Assembly: GCF_024362695.1 (NCBI RefSeq)
Contig: NC_065408.1
Span: 14,818,001 to 14,882,000 of the forward strand
Length of the DNA stretch: 64,000 nt
Direction of reading: 5' to 3'
From: Pectinophora gossypiella
Taxonomy: Eukaryota; Arthropoda; Insecta; Lepidoptera; Gelechiidae
Translations under genes and position numbers: made by a program
In this document: piece by piece, positions 59,206 through 64,000 of the stretch
Layout of the letters: each line of letters opens with the position of its first letter
How positions within the stretch are numbered: position 1 is the stretch's first letter
Notes under the pieces: model-generated
Told to the model about the DNA's origin: nothing
Seen by the model: the letters and a program-made list of their open reading frames with translations, nothing else
Databases searched by the model: none

Positions 59206-59470
59206 AGAACCGTAATGAAGACTATAGAGACCCGGAGAGGAAATATCATTGGCCACCTGATTCGACACGATTCATTTATGACAAAGATCATAGAAGGAAA
59301 AATTGAAGGGAAGAGAGGAAGGGGTAGACCTAGGAGAACATTTATGAAACAAATAAAAGAGAAGGTGCAGGTCGTGTCGAATCAGGAGGTGAAGGTTTTG
59401 GCGGGAAGGAGAGAGGAATGGCGATTACTCCACCGACAAGAGCGCAGCTCTTAAATAAAGAGATACATAT
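59206..59470 (+). pseudogene. RTE-type LINE reverse transcriptase C-terminus
   Basis: 79 open codons: ETRRGNIIGHLIRHDSFMTK, EGKRGRGRPRRTFMKQIKEK, EEWRLLHRQERSS then TAA. Best-preserved of the RTE tails in the window; the rest of the element is absent. Confidence 0.78.
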
Positions 59471-59655
59471 AACTTTTCAACTTTTTTTTAAATATAATTT
59501 TAAAACAATGTTAAATATGGTGTTAATATACAATAAACAAGATAATTTACCTCAGTCATAACGTCTAGGAAGAGGAATGAGGTAAAAACAATGGCATTGG
59601 TTATGTTAAACACCGTTTGAACCTCGCTGTTTCCTCTAGTCTAGTTGTACTAGGA

Positions 59656-60134
59656 CAGTGGTTCTCAACCTTTTAATGACTAGCGATTCAACGTCACTGT
59701 GGTCCTGTGTTTCAACGGTTAGCTTCTCACACGGGGAGCGCCGGTTGGTACCCCGGTATCGTACTTGCACCAATGAGTTATTAATTTATCTTAAGTGCAG
59801 TTTTCACTACGGCGATACGGCTCACCACCTATCACGTTGGTCTAACAGAATGCTCGGTGAGGTGTGGATACTTAGTTCATCTTGTGCTGAATAGACCTCT
59901 GACAACCCCGATTGGGATACAGTCGTGAGCAAATGTTGTTAAAAGGTTTTTTATGAGTAATGTACATATGAAATTATTCCTAAATAAAATTATTTTTTGC
60001 GAAAGTTTTTAAAAAAATATTTTTAATGTTAGTACACTACTATTTTTATTGATGACCAATGATAACTTCGCGGATCACTTTAGATAACCTCAGTGACCAC
60101 TAGTGGGCCGCAGACCTCCAGATAAGAACCACTG
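59656..60134. repeat. hAT-like non-autonomous element
   Basis: CAGTGGTTCTCAACCTTTTA at the left and CCAGATAAGAACCACTG at the right form the inverted ends. Flanking octamers TACTAGGA and TATTAGAT agree at 5 of 8 positions. The interior contains an unrelated repeat (GCTCGGTGAGGTGTGGATAC..) also seen near 27320. Confidence 0.6.
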
Positions 60135-62271
60135 TATTAGATAATGACACCTAACACGCAAGCAGTTAAGACTAAAATGAAAGGGCAAAGAACAACTCAG
60201 CTAAGTGCTACACCTGATAATCTGCGTAGACAGAAGTCAAGTATAAATTGAGGAAAAAACTATTATAACTTGAAAATTATATAGAACGCGTTTGTAGTGT
60301 CACTAATTGTTAATGAATATGAAATAAAGTCCGTAGTTTTAAGATGTCCGTGCTATTTCCCGTTGAGGCCGTCAACGGCCTACTCAAGTAGGCGATACGA
60401 AAAGATCCAAAGTTTTTTTTTACAGCTTCTTTTCCACACCACCAACCCGCAGCGGAGCAGCGTGGTGGAGTATGCTCCATACCCCCTCCGGTTGATTGAG
60501 GGGAGGCCTGTGCCCAGCAGTGGAACGTATATAGACTGTTTATGTTATGTATGTTCTTTTCCCCGGCTATACAGATTGTGAGAAGCAGCTGTAGTTTCAG
60601 GCGAATCAGACGTTCGTTAAAAAATGAAGATTCAAAGCGTAACTATGTTACCTACTGAATACAGATATTTTTGAATTTGACGTCATATTGTGCTCACACA
60701 AACTTACCAGACTGACATAAGGGACGCCTTGTATCGGGAAGAGAAAGAAAAAACCAATTGTATCTTAGTTTTTTTTTCTCTTTTTCCGTGTGGTTTTTGT
60801 CCTGTTTTAAATGTAATGTACCTGTCTGTCTGTGTCTGTGGTGTCCGGAAGTAATAAATGTTTCTTTCTTTCTTTCAATGTAACCCTGTGTTTAGCTTTA
60901 CAAGCCACATAATGTATAGGCAACAAAATACCCTGAACACAGGCTGAAATGAGAGAAGTTCACACACGCGTTTCGTCTTACAACTCACGCGCAAACAAAC
61001 GACCGTTACCGCAAACCGTTCATACGTACCTACTGTTCTAAGTATGAAAGTAACTTGTGGAATGAGCCTACCTTACTACCTTCCTGAAGATCACATTTAC
61101 CGGGTAAAAGCTTTTAGAGAGTTTCCCCATTTGTCCAGTCAAGTAATTAACATTATACAAGGCGCTACATTTATTTATTTATTAACACAAATTACATAGA
61201 CATTACAGGCAGTCCCAATTCGGCTATGTAATGCAATTATAACATTAGTACCTAACTAAAGAATTTAATAACTAACTCCGTGAATTCCGTCAACGAACAC
61301 GTAAATAGGCCATCATGTCGTGTCGTACATGAGCCATCTCAGGGGCCTTTGGCGGCTCAATAATTATCCTGACAGCCGGGTTAATGAGGTTGGTAATCCA
61401 TCTCATAACCCACACGATAAGAAGAAGAAGGCGCTTATAATCAACCGGCGATGGATGATGATATTTTTCAGATTATAACCAAAATTATTTTACAGTATAA
61501 CTTAGTTGGTCTAATAATACAGCAGATTGCAGGCCTTATCACGTCCGTCCTTTGCGTCCTAAGATAATATACGACATAGTAAGTTAGTATAGGATCCCTA
61601 ACAAGGTATACTCGACACGAACAAACAGACCTAGGTAAATAGTCCTCAGCCCACACTCCATGTAAATTCAAGTTTAGAACAAATAATAATTAAATTTTTC
61701 CTTGGCACAGGAATTTTCCTCCTCCGGCCGCTTATTGAAAAGGTCGGCAACAGCTTATTTAAAATTTTATATTAATCTTTTTAATACATATTTTTCTTAT
61801 AATAAATTAAATTAGTTCCTAGTAAAAGACGCTAGACAAAAATAAATCCGTAATTCTATCATCAACTGGATTCTAAGTAGTATTTTCAGAAAAATAAAAA
61901 CAGTAATTTTTACATTGACGTTAGTGTTTTAAATTCATAACCTCACAGTTCGCTAGCCGCGGAAGTCAGAAGAAAAAAATACCTAGCAGTATATATTGAA
62001 GTAGGTACTTTATGTTTATTTTTCCGTTGAATAATAAATAAAAAAGGAAATACTTGACTTTATTCGGAAGTACTAAGTGAGTTACTCCGTCAGCAATAAA
62101 CCTTTTGAATAGTAAAGTAAGCTATTGCGCCTCTTAAGTTTTACTGACTTACCAAAATAGGTTGTTTACTTAATTAATTGTAAACAGTTCGTCTAAATTT
62201 GTTAGAGGTTAAAGTATTTTATTTACTAGTTCTAAGCGGACGAGCCCACGTTCAAAATAGTAAATAAATAG

Positions 62272-62555
62272 TAGGTTAGTTTCCAACTAGTCAAATCAGT
62301 TACTTTTTACTAAACGTCAAAACACGAAATTACTATGAAATCTGTATGAAAAAGCACACTGTGACGTCATAGAAAAATGTCTCAATGCACACTGTGACGT
62401 CATAGAGAAATGTGTCAATGTGATAAAATGTCGGACTTATTATTACGTTGATTAAAATTCATAAATAAGTTAAATATAAAAAAGAAAATGGTTTTCGTTA
62501 GTGTTAGATCTGTATTTATTTAGTGATCCGAATTTCATTATTTATCTTGAACCTA
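62272..62555. repeat. MITE family A, copy 6 (near full length)
   Basis: TTAGTTTCCAACTAGTCAAA to ATTTATCTTGAACCTAG, about 284 bp; contains a small internal duplication of CACACTGTGACGTCATAGA. A family B MITE abuts it directly. Confidence 0.8.
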
Positions 62556-62704
62556 GTACAGTCATGAGCAATATAATGTACCCACTTTAGGACTATGTCG
62601 CACTAACATATTTGACATTTAGTGAGACTTACAGTTCAATTTGTCAAAAAAGTTAATGTGACATGGTATCAAAGTGTATACATATTAATGCTCGTGACCG
62701 TACA
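62556..62704. repeat. MITE family B, copy 4
   Basis: TACAGTCATGAGCAATATAA to ATGCTCGTGACCGTACA, inserted at the very end of the family A copy. Confidence 0.78.
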
Positions 62705-63054
62705 CGACCCAATTATAATTATTTATTGTAATAAACTTGCTATTTATATACTTCATAGATTGTTTACATTACTATTTCATTAATAAAAATATACCTATCG
62801 ATTCTATCAGTGTTTAATTTTGACAGATATTGAATATGTATCAATGAATATATTGATTGATTAATTAATTAATTAATTACTTTAGATAACAAGTGTCTTG
62901 TTCGTTTCATGTTTACATACAATAAATTGTTGATTGGGATCTATTTGTGTTTTGCCAGTATTTAATCGAATCCCATTGCGATATGTATCACAATAACCCT
63001 CCTTTCTGCTTCACCGCAGTCGGGTAAAAATCATTTAATATTGTACCATGATTT

Positions 63055-63367
63055 TGTATGAGGGTTGTAAGGTGGAATACCAACCTCATCAACCCTGGTG
63101 TCAGGGCTATTATTGAGCCGCCAAACGCCCCTGACATGACTCATGTAACTACTACGTACTTACATCAGTAAGTAGTAACCGGCACCAACGGCTTAACGTG
63201 CCTTCCGAAACACGGAAGAATCTTACTTTTATCAGGTGATCAGCCTATAATGTCCTAAACAAACTAGGTATCACAAAGTGATTTTTGTGATTTGTCTCCA
63301 CCGGGATTCGAACCCGGGACCTCCGGATCGTGAGCACAACGCTCAACCACTGGACCACCGAGGCCGT
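63055..63367 (-). repeat. tRNA-headed SINE S1, inverted full copy
   Basis: From the reversed 3' end (GGTGTCAGGGCTATTATTGA) to the reversed head GGGATTCGAACCCGGGACCT..CAACCACTGGACCACCGAGG. Confidence 0.85.
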
Positions 63368-63515
63368 TAACACGTGTGGTGTTTATAACAATGAAATGTA
63401 TTTCTTGCATGAATTTGCGTGATTTATTAATTTATGTTGGCACGAGTAATTAAACTGTGAAAATAATTGTACACTCTAAATGATATACATTATTTATTAT
63501 TTATTGTTATTTATG

Positions 63516-63777
63516 ACCCCGATACCGACCCCGCCGCCGTGGTCGACGATTTCCCTCATTCAGCGCTTATCGCTATCGACCCATTAGGGTCGATTAATTC
63601 TTTCAAATATTTTTCCTCTCAGACGACGCCCTGAGCCGAGGTTCGCGCCCGACTGGGCACCCTCAGGCTGTTGTCTTAAACGTTGTACCGGGTGAGAACC
63701 TTCAGCGCTCCCCATTTGTCCGGCCAAGTAGTTAATACCATCTGCGGCAAATCTACAATAAGTCACGTCAAAAAAAT
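63516..63777 (+). repeat. Repeat family R, copy 3
   Basis: CCCCGATACCGACCCCGCC to AAGTCACGTC and A-run, close to the copy at 47487. Confidence 0.75.
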
Positions 63778-64000
63778 AATGTTATTTCAACCTTTTAGCC
63801 TCAATAAATACAACATAGTATGCCTTGTTTATTGTAAAAATTGCTATGTCATAGATAATTTACCTACTGATTTACAAACACGTAGAGAATAGAAATGCAG
63901 CATACCTCTTGAATTGTAATTACTATGGAGTTGCTTGTGTATTATAATAAGGCATAAGGGTCCACTTTCTAATGACGAACGAAACGTTACGAAAGGCGAT

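Noticed and set aside
59658..59894. 78-codon plus-strand frame
   Set aside because: It lies within a hAT-like non-autonomous element and a second repeat.

Overview
The window is nuclear DNA of an insect, most likely a moth or butterfly (Lepidoptera). It holds split genes with short exons and GT/AG introns in AT-rich, repeat-packed DNA. Non-coding parts carry tRNA-headed SINEs, many foldback MITEs, RTE- and Jockey-type LINE tails ending in GAT repeats, and Helitron-like fragments. No prokaryotic gene organisation, CRISPR array or virus was seen. The species was not determined.

Three host genes lie on the + strand in one order. (1) 1267-19567: the last 13 coding exons of NAD(P)H-dependent glutamate synthase (GOGAT), covering the end of the large-subunit region and the whole iron-sulfur/FAD/NAD(P) small-subunit region; the 5' two thirds lie left of the window. 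(2) 29867-40083: a complete vitamin K-dependent gamma-glutamyl carboxylase (GGCX) gene in 8 coding exons (spliced 2247 nt, 748 codons plus stop), perhaps with a non-coding first exon near 28.8 kb. (3) 41295-41488: the first coding exon of an ELOVL6/Baldspot-type fatty-acid elongase, whose remaining exons I did not find, so its first intron probably runs past the right edge. GOGAT and GGCX are closed by exact reading-phase agreement at every junction. The genes share no obvious pathway; they are simply neighbours.

The introns and intergenic DNA hold most of the novelty. A 5-kb DIRS-type tyrosine-recombinase retrotransposon (3108-8122, minus) lies in a GOGAT intron with gag, RT/RNase H/Dam-like and recombinase frames, inverted terminal repeats and the diagnostic internal complementary region. 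A piggyBac-type element (11937-13856) with matching ends and TTAA duplication is inserted inside a MITE, but its transposase has an internal deletion and a frameshift. A 1.8-kb near-perfect palindrome (23307-25122), each arm holding two diverged tandem units, lies between GOGAT and GGCX. A LINE with a full-length open ORF2 (54127-57706) lies in the elongase intron. At least seven MITE families and several SINE families occur in multiple copies, one SINE joining a tRNA-like promoter to 5S rRNA-derived sequence. A small minus-strand reading frame with one C2H2 zinc finger (57865-58152) is the only other non-transposon coding candidate.

All calls rest on reading the sequence; homology statements come from recognising family motifs, not from database searches.
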